A DNA stretch of 10,719 nucleotides from assembly GCA_919902965.1 (NCBI GenBank), contig CAKKSJ010000150.1, forward strand, positions 1 to 10,719, written 5' to 3'. Source of the stretch: Burkholderiales bacterium (lineage in GTDB: Bacteria > Pseudomonadota > Gammaproteobacteria > Burkholderiales > SG8-39). Made by a program: the position numbers and the translations under genes. The notes beneath the pieces were generated by a model that was not told where the DNA came from, did not search any database, and was given only the letters and a program-made list of their open reading frames with translations. Position 1 is the stretch's first letter. Each line of letters starts with the position of its first letter. This document shows positions 1 to 6,533 of the stretch, in pieces.

Positions 1-10
1 GATTCGTTGC

Positions 11-649
11 TCATTGCTGCATCCGCTGTTGTTGATAAAGTCGGGTAAAGCCGGCCGCACGCGCGGCAATATCGCCGGCGTCGAACAAGGCACTGATCAC
101 GGCGACTGCGTCAGCGCCGGCGGCGAATACCTGGGACGCATTCTGCAGGGAAATGCCGCCGATCGCCACCAGCGGCAAGGCGCAGCGCCGGCGCGCCTCG
201 GCGAAAATAGTCAGCGGCGCGCGCACCGCCCCGGGTTTGGTGCCTGAACTGAACACACTGCCGAAAGCCAGATAGTCCACGCCCGCCTGCTGCGCGGCTT
301 CGGCAAGCTCGATGCGGTCGTAGCACGAAGCGCCCAGCAGCTTGTCCGGTCCGAGGCATTGCCTTGCTTGCACAAGGTCGCCGTCGTCCGCACCGAGGTG
401 CGCGCCGTCGGCATCCAGCTCCAGCGCGAGGGCGAAATCATCATTCACCAGAAAGGCTGCGCCGGCAGCGCGGCACAAGGCGGCCAGCGCACGCCCCTGC
501 GCGAGCCGCAGGGCAGGACCGGCGGTCTTGTTTCTGTATTGCACCACCGACGCGCCGCCGCGCAGCGCCAGGCCGACTTTTTGGACGAGAACATCGGTGT
601 GCGGCTCATCCGGCGTGATCGCGTAGAGCCCGGCGAGCTTGTGTTTCAA
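11..649 (-). CDS. thiE: Thiamine phosphate synthase
   Basis: This cytosolic enzyme joins hydroxymethylpyrimidine diphosphate to thiazole phosphate to give thiamine phosphate. The 212-residue product has the normal family length and TIM-barrel motif order: YAITPD (9-14), QYRNK (37-41) for the pyrophosphate, FLVNDD (66-71), GAHLGADD (82-89), GASCYD (106-111), FGSVFSSGTKPG (129-140) and VAIGGI (161-166), ending with GADAVAV. The start is TTG at 649. It lies only 3 nt after the thiD stop, and a GGAG about 9 nt upstream, inside the end of thiD, supports it. The partner gene thiD supplies its substrate, so the two are very likely co-transcribed and translationally coupled. The gene is complete and ends 10 bp from the window edge. 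Identification rests on motifs and context and is very secure; the exact start is slightly less so because it is not ATG. Confidence 0.96.
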   Translation of the reverse strand: MKHKLAGLYAITPDEPHTDVLVQKVGLALRGGASVVQYRNKTAGPALRLAQGRALAALCRAAGAAFLVNDDFALALELDADGAHLGADDGDLVQARQCLGPDKLLGASCYDRIELAEAAQQAGVDYLAFGSVFSSGTKPGAVRAPLTIFAEARRRCALPLVAIGGISLQNASQVFAAGADAVAVISALFDAGDIAARAAGFTRLYQQQRMQQ

Positions 650-652
650 GCT

Positions 653-1513
653 TCAGCTCTCCGCTTTCTTTTCGTCGTCCTCGGCTTCGCGCGCCCAGAA
701 AAAGCGGTCGGGGATATGCTGCCCCATGCCCGGGCGAAAACCGGCATTGAGGGTCTGCCAGGTATATTCCTGCGCCTCGCGCACGGCCTCGGGTATGTCC
801 AGACCGTTGGCGAGGGTGGCCGCAATGGCCGAGGCCAGGGTGCAGCCCGAACCATGATAGCTGCCGGGCAGACGCTGCCAGCTGTCACTGCGAATCACGC
901 CCTGCTGGCCATAGAGCGTATTGATCACCTGCGGCGTGTTTTCGTGCGTGCCGGTAATCAGCACGTATTCGCAGCCCATCTCCAGGATACGCTTGGCGCA
1001 ATCCTCGAGGCTACGCTCCTCGTCGCCGCCGTCGTCGGCGAGGCGGCGCGCCTCCAGGCTGTTGGGAGTGATAATGGTGGTCTGTGGAATCAGCATTTCG
1101 CGCATGGCTTCGATCATTTCCTCGGTCGCGATCTCGTCGCCCCGACCCGAAGCCAGCACAGGATCGAAGATCAGCGGTACGTCTGGATAGTCCGACACCA
1201 CTTCGGCGATGGCGGCGCAGTTTTCCACACTTCCCACCAGGCCGATTTTGAACGCAGCGACCGGCATGTCTTCCAGCAATACGCGCGCCTGGTCGCTAAC
1301 CCAATCCGCGTCAATCGGCAATACATCCTCGATGCCGGCGGTGTCCTGTACGGTAATCGCCGTAACGACGCTAAGGGCGTGGCAGCCCATACTCGACAAG
1401 GTGAGCAAATCGGCCTGGATGCCGGCACCGCCCGTAGGATCGGTGGCTGCAAAGCTGAGGACGATCGGGGGCAGGGAGGTGGGCATGGTGGGCGCCATGC
1501 TGGAACTAGCCAT
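653..1513 (-). CDS. thiD: Hydroxymethylpyrimidine / phosphomethylpyrimidine kinase
   Basis: This kinase of the ribokinase fold phosphorylates hydroxymethylpyrimidine and then its monophosphate, giving the diphosphate used by ThiE. In the 286-residue product I see TDPTGGAGIQAD (24-35) near the N-terminus, FDPVLASGRGD (116-126), TPNSLEA (149-155) and the C-terminal anion-hole and catalytic segment HGSGCTLAS (220-228), with the reactive cysteine at 224. The family normally begins just before PPIVLS, so the first nine residues may be untranslated. In-frame ATGs at 1498 and 1486 are alternatives, and none of the three candidates has a clear Shine-Dalgarno sequence. The polar C-terminal tail after residue 270 is rich in Glu and Lys. 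thiE follows 3 nt downstream on the same strand. The gene is divergent from the rubredoxin gene. Function is secure; the start is uncertain by up to nine codons. Confidence 0.96.
   Translation of the reverse strand: MASSSMAPTMPTSLPPIVLSFAATDPTGGAGIQADLLTLSSMGCHALSVVTAITVQDTAGIEDVLPIDADWVSDQARVLLEDMPVAAFKIGLVGSVENCAAIAEVVSDYPDVPLIFDPVLASGRGDEIATEEMIEAMREMLIPQTTIITPNSLEARRLADDGGDEERSLEDCAKRILEMGCEYVLITGTHENTPQVINTLYGQQGVIRSDSWQRLPGSYHGSGCTLASAIAATLANGLDIPEAVREAQEYTWQTLNAGFRPGMGQHIPDRFFWAREAEDDEKKAES
659..662 (-). promoter_or_regulatory. Shine-Dalgarno GGAG deciding the TTG start of thiE
   Basis: On the minus strand, GGAG sits inside the last codons of thiD, 9 nt before TTG at 649. No in-frame ATG lies near the conserved N-terminus of ThiE, so this site is the main support for the TTG start. 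It also implies that ribosomes finishing thiD reload onto thiE. Confidence 0.5.
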
Positions 1514-1537
1514 GGCAACAGGGTAAGATGCGGCCCT

Positions 1538-1543
1538 ATTTTA
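1538..1543 (-). promoter_or_regulatory. Possible -10 element for thiDE in the divergent thiD-rubredoxin gap
   Basis: The gap of about 50 bp between thiD and the rubredoxin gene must hold both promoters. On the minus strand it contains TAAAAT, a 5-of-6 match to the sigma-70 -10 hexamer, placed about 25 bp before the thiD start. The hexamer 17 bp upstream matches the -35 consensus at only 3 of 6 positions. On the plus strand the best candidate is TAAGAT at 1524-1529, with TGGAAC 17 bp upstream, which is also weak. No thiamine (TPP) riboswitch fits or is visible in this short interval. Confidence 0.25.
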
Positions 1544-1564
1544 ACCCAAAGCCAAGCCCAGGAC

Positions 1565-1756
1565 ATGCCAGCCACATCGACCAGCACCGAATTCAAGACC
1601 TGGATGTGCCTCATTTGCGGCTACCTCTACGACGAGGCCGCCGGCGCCCCCGACGAAGGCATCGCCCCCGGCACGCGCTGGGAGGACGTTCCCATCAATT
1701 GGACCTGCCCGGAATGTGCCGCGCGCAAGGAAGACTTCGAGATGGTCGAAATCTAA
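1565..1756 (+). CDS. Rubredoxin
   Basis: This is a small cytosolic iron-sulfur electron carrier with one iron bound by four cysteines. The 63-residue product has the two rubredoxin knuckles: CLICG with Cys15 and Cys18, and CPEC with Cys48 and Cys51. The family-typical segment between them includes a GYLYDE stretch and PGTRWEDVP. It is about ten residues longer than the common 52-54 residue rubredoxins because of a Ser/Thr-rich N-terminus. The ATG at 1565 has only a poor AGGA, 1 nt away, so the start is chosen from the protein family. The same reading frame is open far upstream, across the antisense of thiD and thiE, but that part has no protein character. The redox partner cannot be told from the neighbourhood; the gene is divergent from thiD and is followed by yqgE after 85 bp. 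Confidence 0.95.
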   Translation: MPATSTSTEFKTWMCLICGYLYDEAAGAPDEGIAPGTRWEDVPINWTCPECAARKEDFEMVEI

Positions 1757-1806
1757 CAGGGCGGCGGCGCGCGCAGCCCGGACTGGCTGCGCTACGCAAA
1801 CCGGAA

Positions 1807-1835
1807 TTGTGATTGTCCCGCCGGAGGACTAAAAT
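1807..1835 (+). promoter_or_regulatory. Candidate sigma-70 promoter for the yqgE-ruvX-pyr operon
   Basis: TTGTGA (1807-1812, 4 of 6) and TAAAAT (1830-1835, 5 of 6) are separated by exactly 17 bp. Transcription would be expected to start about 7 bp further on, near 1842, which is the GTG start codon of yqgE. A GGAGG at 1823-1827 lies between the two hexamers and would then not be in the transcript. This is a consensus match by eye, not a demonstrated promoter. Confidence 0.45.
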
Positions 1836-1841
1836 AGGCTT

Positions 1842-2399
1842 GTGGCGATCGACCTTACCCACCATTTTCTCATCGCAATGCCGAACATGGTGGATCCCTA
1901 TTTTTCCAAGTCCCTCACTTACATCTGTGAACACAACGACCAAGGCGCACTGGGCGTGGTAATCAACCGCCCCATCGACTTGAGCCTGCAAGCTCTTTTC
2001 GAACGCATCAATATCAAGCTGGAGCAGCGCGAACTGCACGATATTCCTGTGTACTTCGGCGGTCCGGTTCAGACTGACCGCGGTTTCGTGCTGCATCAGC
2101 CGATAGGGGACTGGCATTCCACACTGAATGTGCGCGACGAGCTTGGCCTCACGACCTCGAAAGACATTCTCGAGGCAGTAGGCAAGGGCCGCGGTCCAGC
2201 CAGGATGCTGGTCACATTGGGATATTCCGGCTGGTCTGCCGGACAACTGGAGCACGAACTGGGACAAAACGCCTGGTTGACCGTGGAAGCAGGCACACAG
2301 ATTATTTTCGATTTGCCAGCAGAGGAAAAACTGCCCGCGGCGATGGAGTTGTTAGGCGTTGATTTTGCCAATCTGTCCGAGGACACGGGACATGCGTGA
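1842..2399 (+). CDS. yqgE: YqgE/AlgH family conserved protein
   Basis: The 185-residue product is a full-length member of the YqgE/AlgH (DUF179) family, whose biochemical role is not settled. Family motifs appear in order: HHFLIAMP (7-14), YICEHN (27-32), GALGVVINRP (35-44), YFGGPV (71-76), RGFVLH (80-85) and GYSGWSAGQLE (127-137). It has no signal peptide or membrane segment, so it is cytosolic. The GTG at 1842 is forced: an in-frame TAA lies at 1830-1832, there is no other start codon between them, and the next methionine lies inside the conserved block. The nearest Shine-Dalgarno (GGAGG, 1823-1827) is 14 nt away, which is unusually far. yqgE next to ruvX is a very common proteobacterial pair. 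The product is recognised with high certainty, its function is not. Confidence 0.94.
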   Translation: MAIDLTHHFLIAMPNMVDPYFSKSLTYICEHNDQGALGVVINRPIDLSLQALFERINIKLEQRELHDIPVYFGGPVQTDRGFVLHQPIGDWHSTLNVRDELGLTTSKDILEAVGKGRGPARMLVTLGYSGWSAGQLEHELGQNAWLTVEAGTQIIFDLPAEEKLPAAMELLGVDFANLSEDTGHA

Positions 2400-2433
2400 A
2401 TACCGCCGGCGCGAAAGGTCCCGACGCCAATGA
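2392..2433 (+). other. Arg-rich 13-codon mini-ORF bridging yqgE and ruvX
   Basis: An ATG inside the last codons of yqgE (overlap ATGCGTGA) opens a 13-codon frame with seven arginines. Its TGA overlaps the ATG of ruvX in the form ATGA. If translated it would couple yqgE to ruvX translation, but this could be chance. I know of no family to which it belongs. Confidence 0.15.
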
Positions 2434-2912
2434 GCAGAAACGACACCGGCTTGGCCGCCCGGCAAGCGTCGGCCCCAGTTTGTATGACCGCTACCGGCAC
2501 GGTACTCGCCTTTGATTTCGGCGAGAAGTTCACCGGCGTCGCTGTCGGCGAATCCACCGTCGGCGTAGCCCATCCCCTCGGGCTAATCGTCGCGGAAAAA
2601 AGCGCCCTGCGCATGGACGAAGCCGCGGGCCTGGTGGCCGAATGGAAACCCGGCTTTCTGGTGGTAGGACTGCCGCTTTCGATGGACGGCGCGGAACATG
2701 ATTTGACGCGCCGCTGCCGCCGCTTCGCGCGCCAACTACAAGCCCGATTCGGCTTGCCGGTCAAGCTGGTGGACGAGCGCCTGAGTTCGGCGGCGGCCGA
2801 CGAGGCATTAAGGACGGCCGGAAAAGGGGGGCGCAAACACAAATTGCGCACCCATCAAGTTTCGGCGCAGATTATTTTGCAGAGCTATTTCGATGACCCC
2901 GCTACTTCCTGA
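2430..2912 (+). CDS. ruvX: YqgF/RuvX, putative pre-16S rRNA nuclease / Holliday-junction resolvase-like protein
   Basis: This is a RuvC/RNase H-fold nuclease family protein, thought to trim the 5' end of 16S rRNA and once proposed as a backup Holliday-junction resolvase. The product is 160 residues from ATG 2430. The first family strand is LAFDFG (26-31), with the catalytic Asp29. It is followed by GVAVG (36-40), GLPLSMDG (80-87) and VDERLSS (114-120). Near the C-terminus, SAQIILQSYF (145-154) is typical. The conserved third acidic residue that normally sits a few residues before that block aligns with His142. The homologous part begins at about residue 20, so ATG 2484 is an alternative start. 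ATG 2430 has AAAGG about 11 nt upstream and is preferred only weakly. The gene overlaps pyrR by 20 nt. Family assignment is strong. Confidence 0.93.
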   Translation: MSRNDTGLAARQASAPVCMTATGTVLAFDFGEKFTGVAVGESTVGVAHPLGLIVAEKSALRMDEAAGLVAEWKPGFLVVGLPLSMDGAEHDLTRRCRRFARQLQARFGLPVKLVDERLSSAAADEALRTAGKGGRKHKLRTHQVSAQIILQSYFDDPATS

Positions 2913-3390
2913 CCCTGAAACCCTGTGCGCAGAGTTGGTGCAACAACTCCGGGCGCATGCGACCCCCGATACCGCTCTGGTCGGCATTCATACCGGCGGA
3001 GTCTATTTGGCCGAGCGGCTGCACGCGGCACTCGGTATCGTGCTGCCGCTAGGACTGCTCGATATCTCCTTCTATCGTGACGATTTCGACAAGACCGGGC
3101 TGCATCCCCAGATCAAGCCCACCAAGATCCCGTTCGATATTGCTGGCCGCCATATCATTCTTGTCGACGACGTGCTCTACACCGGCCGCACCGTGCGCGG
3201 CGCAATGAACGAATTGTTTGACTACGGCCGGCCCGCTTCGATCAGCCTCGCCGTGCTGATCGACCGCGGCGGGCGCGAATTGCCGGTCGCCGCACAATAT
3301 ATTGGCGCCAGACTGGAAGTCCCGACCGAACAGATGCTGGTGCTCGACCGCTACGAAAATGGAAAACTCAGGCTGAAATTCGATGCGTAA
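2893..3390 (+). CDS. pyrR: PyrR, pyrimidine operon regulator / uracil phosphoribosyltransferase
   Basis: PyrR is a type I phosphoribosyltransferase-fold protein. In Bacillus it binds pyr mRNA to promote attenuation and also converts uracil plus PRPP to UMP. The 165-residue product shows LVGIHTGG (29-36), SFYRDDF (59-65) with the downstream HPQIKPT stretch seen in proteobacterial forms, and the PRPP loop VDDVLYTGRT (91-100). It continues with LFDYGRPASISLAVLIDRGGRELP (about 108-131, 24 residues in all). Bacillus PyrR has TRG where this protein has TGG at 34-36, and it is slightly longer. The start overlaps the end of ruvX by 20 nt, and the stop overlaps the pyrB start in ATGCGTAA. Whether it regulates RNA here is unknown, since the surrounding gene overlaps leave little leader sequence. 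Catalytic identity is likely; the regulatory role is inferred from the family. Confidence 0.93.
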   Translation: MTPLLPDPETLCAELVQQLRAHATPDTALVGIHTGGVYLAERLHAALGIVLPLGLLDISFYRDDFDKTGLHPQIKPTKIPFDIAGRHIILVDDVLYTGRTVRGAMNELFDYGRPASISLAVLIDRGGRELPVAAQYIGARLEVPTEQMLVLDRYENGKLRLKFDA

Positions 3391-4330
3391 CCCACAATTG
3401 AACGACAAGGGCGAACTGCAGCACCTGCTTACCATAGAAGGGCTGCCGCGCGAGACGATTACCCATATTCTTGACACTGCCACTTCCTTTGTCGGCGTTA
3501 CTGCGCGCGAGGTCAAGAAAGTCCCCTTGCTGCGCGGGAAATCGGTGTTCAATCTGTTTTTCGAAAACTCCACCCGAACCCGCACCACCTTCGAAATCGC
3601 GGCCAAGCGCCTGTCGGCCGACGTCATTAATCTGAACATCGCGGTTTCCTCGCATGCCAAGGGCGAAACCCTGCTCGACACCGTGGACAATCTGTCCGCC
3701 ATGCATGCGGACATGTTCGTGGTGAGACACGCGGAAAGCGGAGCGCCGCACCTGATCGCAAGCCACGTCGCCAGCCACCTGCATGTGGTCAATGCCGGCG
3801 ACGGGCGCCATGCGCACCCGACACAGGGCCTGCTCGACCTTTACACCATCCGCCATTACAAGAAGGATTTCAGCCGGCTGTCGGTAGCCATCGTCGGCGA
3901 CGTGCTGCATTCGCGCGTGGCACGCTCCTTGATCCACGCACTGACTATCATGGGCACGCCGGACATACGCGTCATCGGCCCCATGACACTGATTCCGGCG
4001 GGCGCAGAGAAGCTGGGGGTCAAGGTGTACTACGACCTGAAGCAGGGCTTGCGCGACGTCGACGTGGTGGTGATGCTGCGCCTGCAAAGCGAGCGCATGC
4101 GCGGCGCTCTTCTGCCCTCCGCGCAGGAGTTCTTCAAGTACTACGGGCTGACACCGGAAAAACTGGCATTGGCAAAACCGGACGCCATCGTCATGCACCC
4201 GGGACCGTTGAACCGCGGTGTGGAAATAGATTCTGCGGTCGCCGACGGCTCGCATGCGGTGATCCTGTCGCAGGTGACGTTCGGTATTGCTGTCAGGATG
4301 GCGGTAATGAGCATATTGGCGGGAAACTGA
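3383..4330 (+). CDS. pyrB: Aspartate carbamoyltransferase catalytic chain
   Basis: PyrB condenses carbamoyl phosphate with aspartate, the committed step of pyrimidine synthesis, in the cytosol. The 315-residue product has the carbamoyl-phosphate loop FFENSTRTRTTFE (53-65), the mobile SSHAKGET segment with its active-site lysine, GDGRHAHPTQGLLD in the middle, MLRLQSERM in the aspartate domain, and HPGPLNRGVEI near the end. As I recall it, the sequence follows the Pseudomonas PyrB closely, including the QLND motif at the N-terminus, though that N-terminal arm is a few residues shorter here. No pyrI regulatory-chain gene is present. Instead, the dihydroorotase-like gene follows after 5 bp, as expected for the class A holoenzyme of PyrB and PyrC'. 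The ATG at 3383 overlaps the pyrR stop by 8 nt. Function is very secure. Confidence 0.97.
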   Translation: MRNPQLNDKGELQHLLTIEGLPRETITHILDTATSFVGVTAREVKKVPLLRGKSVFNLFFENSTRTRTTFEIAAKRLSADVINLNIAVSSHAKGETLLDTVDNLSAMHADMFVVRHAESGAPHLIASHVASHLHVVNAGDGRHAHPTQGLLDLYTIRHYKKDFSRLSVAIVGDVLHSRVARSLIHALTIMGTPDIRVIGPMTLIPAGAEKLGVKVYYDLKQGLRDVDVVVMLRLQSERMRGALLPSAQEFFKYYGLTPEKLALAKPDAIVMHPGPLNRGVEIDSAVADGSHAVILSQVTFGIAVRMAVMSILAGN

Positions 4331-4335
4331 TTTAG

Positions 4336-5619
4336 ATGAAAATTCATATTAAGAACGGTCGATTGATTGACCCGAGCAACAACATCGACACCCAGGCGGA
4401 CCTGTTTGTCGCCGCCGGCAAGATCGCGGCGGTGGGCACAGCCCCGGGTGGCTTCAGCGCAAACCGCGTAATCGACGCCAGGGGACTGGTGGTTTGCCCG
4501 GGCCTGATCGACCTTGCGGCGCGGCTGCGCGAACCGGGGCTGGAGTACAAAGCGACGCTTGAATCCGAGTTGCTGGCTGCAGCGGCGGGAGGCGTAACCA
4601 GCCTCGCCTGTCCACCTGACACTGAGCCGGCGCTGGACGAACCCGGTCTGGTGGAAATGCTCAAGCACCGCGCCAAGACGCTCAACCTGGCCCATGTTTA
4701 TCCGATCGGGGCGCTCACGGTCGGACTGGCCGGCGAACAACTCACCGAAATGGCGGAGCTGCGCGACGCCGGCTGCGTCGGCTTCTCCCATGCGGACGTA
4801 CCGCTGCAGGACAGCCAGGTGCTGTGGCGTGCGCTGCAGTACGCCGCCACCTTCGGCTTCAGCGTCTGGCTGCGCCCGCAGGACGCCTATCTGGCGAAAG
4901 ACGGCGTGGCGCACGATGGTGAAGTCGCTACGCGCCTCGGACTGCCCGGAATTCCCGCGTTCGCAGAAACCATTGCGATTGCAAGCATCGTCGAACTGAT
5001 GCGCGCCACAGGTGCGCGCGTGCACCTGTGCCGGCTGTCGACCCGCGAGGGAGTGGAAATGGTCCGCGCCGCGAAGCGCGACGGCTTGCCGATCAGTTGT
5101 GATGTCGGCATCCACCACACGCACTTGTCGGAAATGGATCTGGCCTACTTCGACGCGCATTGTCACCTGCAGCCGCCGCTGCGCACCTCGCGCGATCGCG
5201 ATGCGCTGCGCCAGGGGCTGATAGACGGCACCATAGACGCGCTCTGCTCCGACCACGCGCCAGTAGACGAAGATTCCAAGCTTCTGCCTTTCGCCGAATC
5301 GGAAGCCGGCGCCACCGGCCTCGAGCTGCTGCTTCCGCTCACACTGAAATGGGCTGTGGAAATGAAAGTGCCCCTGGGGCAGGCGCTTGCGCGCATAACG
5401 CGCGAGCCTGCGCGCATTCTCGGCGTGGACGCCGGCCACCTGTCGGTCGGTCATACGGCCGATGTCTGTGTATTCGATGCCGATTACTACGGCAAGCTAA
5501 GCGCCGCTGCGCTCAAGAGCCAGGGCAAAAACACACCTTTCCTCGGCATCGATTTGCCCGGCAAGGTGTGCTACACCCTGCTGCAGGGCCAGATCGTCTA
5601 CGACGCCGGAAACGGCTAG
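4336..5619 (+). CDS. pyrC' (pyrX): Dihydroorotase-like subunit of aspartate transcarbamoylase, catalytically degenerate
   Basis: This 427-residue protein has the length and fold signature of a class I dihydroorotase but has lost most metal ligands. The DxHxH motif after GLID reads D59-L-A61-A-R63, with Arg65 and the REPG stretch kept. The MPN motif is PPD (93-95). The SDDG-like bridging segment reads SHAD (151-154). The usual His before an acidic pair is Arg180. The second His of HxxH is Arg233. DHAPH reads DHAPV (306-310), so Asp306 survives. The C-terminal GKNTPFLG (397-404) is family-typical. In Pseudomonas, such PyrC' proteins are known to be inactive but needed for assembly of the PyrB dodecamer, and the adjacent pyrB supports that role here. 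A working pyrC should exist elsewhere. The start at ATG 4336, 5 bp after pyrB, fits MKIHIKNGRLIDPS. Confidence 0.93.
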   Translation: MKIHIKNGRLIDPSNNIDTQADLFVAAGKIAAVGTAPGGFSANRVIDARGLVVCPGLIDLAARLREPGLEYKATLESELLAAAAGGVTSLACPPDTEPALDEPGLVEMLKHRAKTLNLAHVYPIGALTVGLAGEQLTEMAELRDAGCVGFSHADVPLQDSQVLWRALQYAATFGFSVWLRPQDAYLAKDGVAHDGEVATRLGLPGIPAFAETIAIASIVELMRATGARVHLCRLSTREGVEMVRAAKRDGLPISCDVGIHHTHLSEMDLAYFDAHCHLQPPLRTSRDRDALRQGLIDGTIDALCSDHAPVDEDSKLLPFAESEAGATGLELLLPLTLKWAVEMKVPLGQALARITREPARILGVDAGHLSVGHTADVCVFDADYYGKLSAAALKSQGKNTPFLGIDLPGKVCYTLLQGQIVYDAGNG

Positions 5620-5664
5620 CGGCGTTAAGACGCGATGCGCGACGCTGTACATGCCGCGCCGGCT

Positions 5665-5964
5665 TCAGCCTTGTTTTGCTTCCAGCTCGAGCAGCGCAGA
5701 AGGCTGCAGCCCGGCCACTGCAACAAATACCGTCTTGCGGCGCGAACTCAAACCGCGGGTAATCGTTAGCTGACTGCGCTTCACGCGCAGGCGTTGTGCA
5801 AGAAATTCGAGCAGGCAGGCGTTGGCCTTGCCGTCCACAGGCGGCGAAGCGAGCCGCAGCTTAAGGCAATCAGCGTGCAATCCGATCACTTCGGTACGCC
5901 TGGCGCCCGGCTGGGCATGAATCTGGAGGGTGCATCCCCCGCGATCGCTGTGATACCAGTTCAA
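5665..5964 (-). CDS. yggU: YggU family (DUF167) small conserved protein
   Basis: This is a small cytosolic protein of the DUF167/YggU family with no firmly known function. From TTG at 5964 it has 99 residues, the usual family size. It shows NWYHSD at the start, LQIHAQPGARRTEVIG (13-28), the hallmark PPVDGKAN (41-48) and GLSSRRKT (71-78). The frame stays open further upstream to an ATG at 6150, but that stretch is antisense-like, overlaps yggT fully and matches nothing in the family. The TTG overlaps the yggT stop as TTGA, which implies translational coupling and explains the lack of a Shine-Dalgarno. It is the last gene of the yggS-proC-yggT group and ends convergently, 45 bp from pyrC'. No T-rich terminator is visible in that 45 bp gap. 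Confidence 0.88.
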   Translation of the reverse strand: MNWYHSDRGGCTLQIHAQPGARRTEVIGLHADCLKLRLASPPVDGKANACLLEFLAQRLRVKRSQLTITRGLSSRRKTVFVAVAGLQPSALLELEAKQG

Positions 5965-6533
5965 AACAGCACCGACATCGAGCGCACAAGGTACTCGAGC
6001 GGAATCAGCAGCAACTGTGCGATGACCAACACGAACAGAGGCGACAAATCGACATTGCCGATAGGCGGGATAAGGCGCCGGAACGGTCGCAGAAATGGAG
6101 CAGTAAGCGTATTGAACAGCGGAGCGAGCGGCGCATAGGGGTTGATCCAACTGATCACCGCCTGGATCAGGATGACGCCAATCAGCAAATACAGACTGAA
6201 GCGCGCCAGTTCGAGCAGGCTCAGACCGAAAAAAATGCCTATCACTGCTCCCGGGGCGCCGGGCAAGCCCCCGCCTCTAAGCACGTAAAGCAGCAACAGA
6301 AGCAAGGCCTCGATCAGCCAGGCAAGTACGAAACTCGACAGATCCCGGCCGAACAATCCGGGAATAAAGCGCCGAGCGGGTATCACCAGCCAATTGGTCA
6401 ATGCGATAACGAACTGGCCAAGCGGGTTGTGGAAAGGCGCGCGCATGAGTTGCAGAAAAAAACGCGCCAACAGCACGAACACGAAAAATCCGAAAATCGT
6501 GTTGAGGAGAAAATTCAATATCTGAGCTAGCAT
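5961..6533 (-). CDS. yggT: YggT family integral membrane protein
   Basis: This is a 190-residue inner-membrane protein built from two YGGT repeats. The first half has a hydrophobic segment at about 4-30, then ALTNWLVIPARRFIPG (44-59) with the family proline and arginines, and another membrane segment at about 66-85. The second half repeats this plan: a segment at about 100-130, TLTAPFLRPFRRLIPP (142-157) after a short loop, and a final segment at about 164-183. The role is not firmly known; YggT homologues have been linked to osmotic tolerance and, in chloroplasts and cyanobacteria, to membrane complex or nucleoid organisation. ATG 6533 abuts the stop of the small upstream ORF, with only a weak AGG upstream. 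Four bases overlap yggU. The start agrees with the family and the identification is firm. Confidence 0.93.
   Translation of the reverse strand: MLAQILNFLLNTIFGFFVFVLLARFFLQLMRAPFHNPLGQFVIALTNWLVIPARRFIPGLFGRDLSSFVLAWLIEALLLLLLYVLRGGGLPGAPGAVIGIFFGLSLLELARFSLYLLIGVILIQAVISWINPYAPLAPLFNTLTAPFLRPFRRLIPPIGNVDLSPLFVLVIAQLLLIPLEYLVRSMSVLF

Noticed and set aside
359..1564. Very long plus-strand open frame running antisense to thiE and thiD and merging into rubredoxin
   Set aside because: The part before 1565 has no protein family character and mirrors the codon bias of thiD and thiE. Only the last 63 codons, the rubredoxin, are real.
1514..1564. TPP riboswitch upstream of thiD
   Set aside because: The gap is about 50 bp, too short for a TPP aptamer, and none of its conserved motifs is seen.
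4141..5454. 437-codon minus-strand frame antisense to pyrC'
   Set aside because: It is a low-complexity Arg/Gln/Val-rich shadow of pyrC' and pyrB with no domain. The sense frame shows clear homology.
5620..5664. Small GCGT-TAAG-ACGC palindrome between convergent pyrC' and yggU as a terminator
   Set aside because: The stem is only 4 bp and there is no T run on either side.
5965..6150. N-terminal extension of yggU to an ATG at 6150
   Set aside because: It overlaps yggT completely and has no similarity to DUF167. The TTG at 5964 gives the family length and a stop-start overlap.
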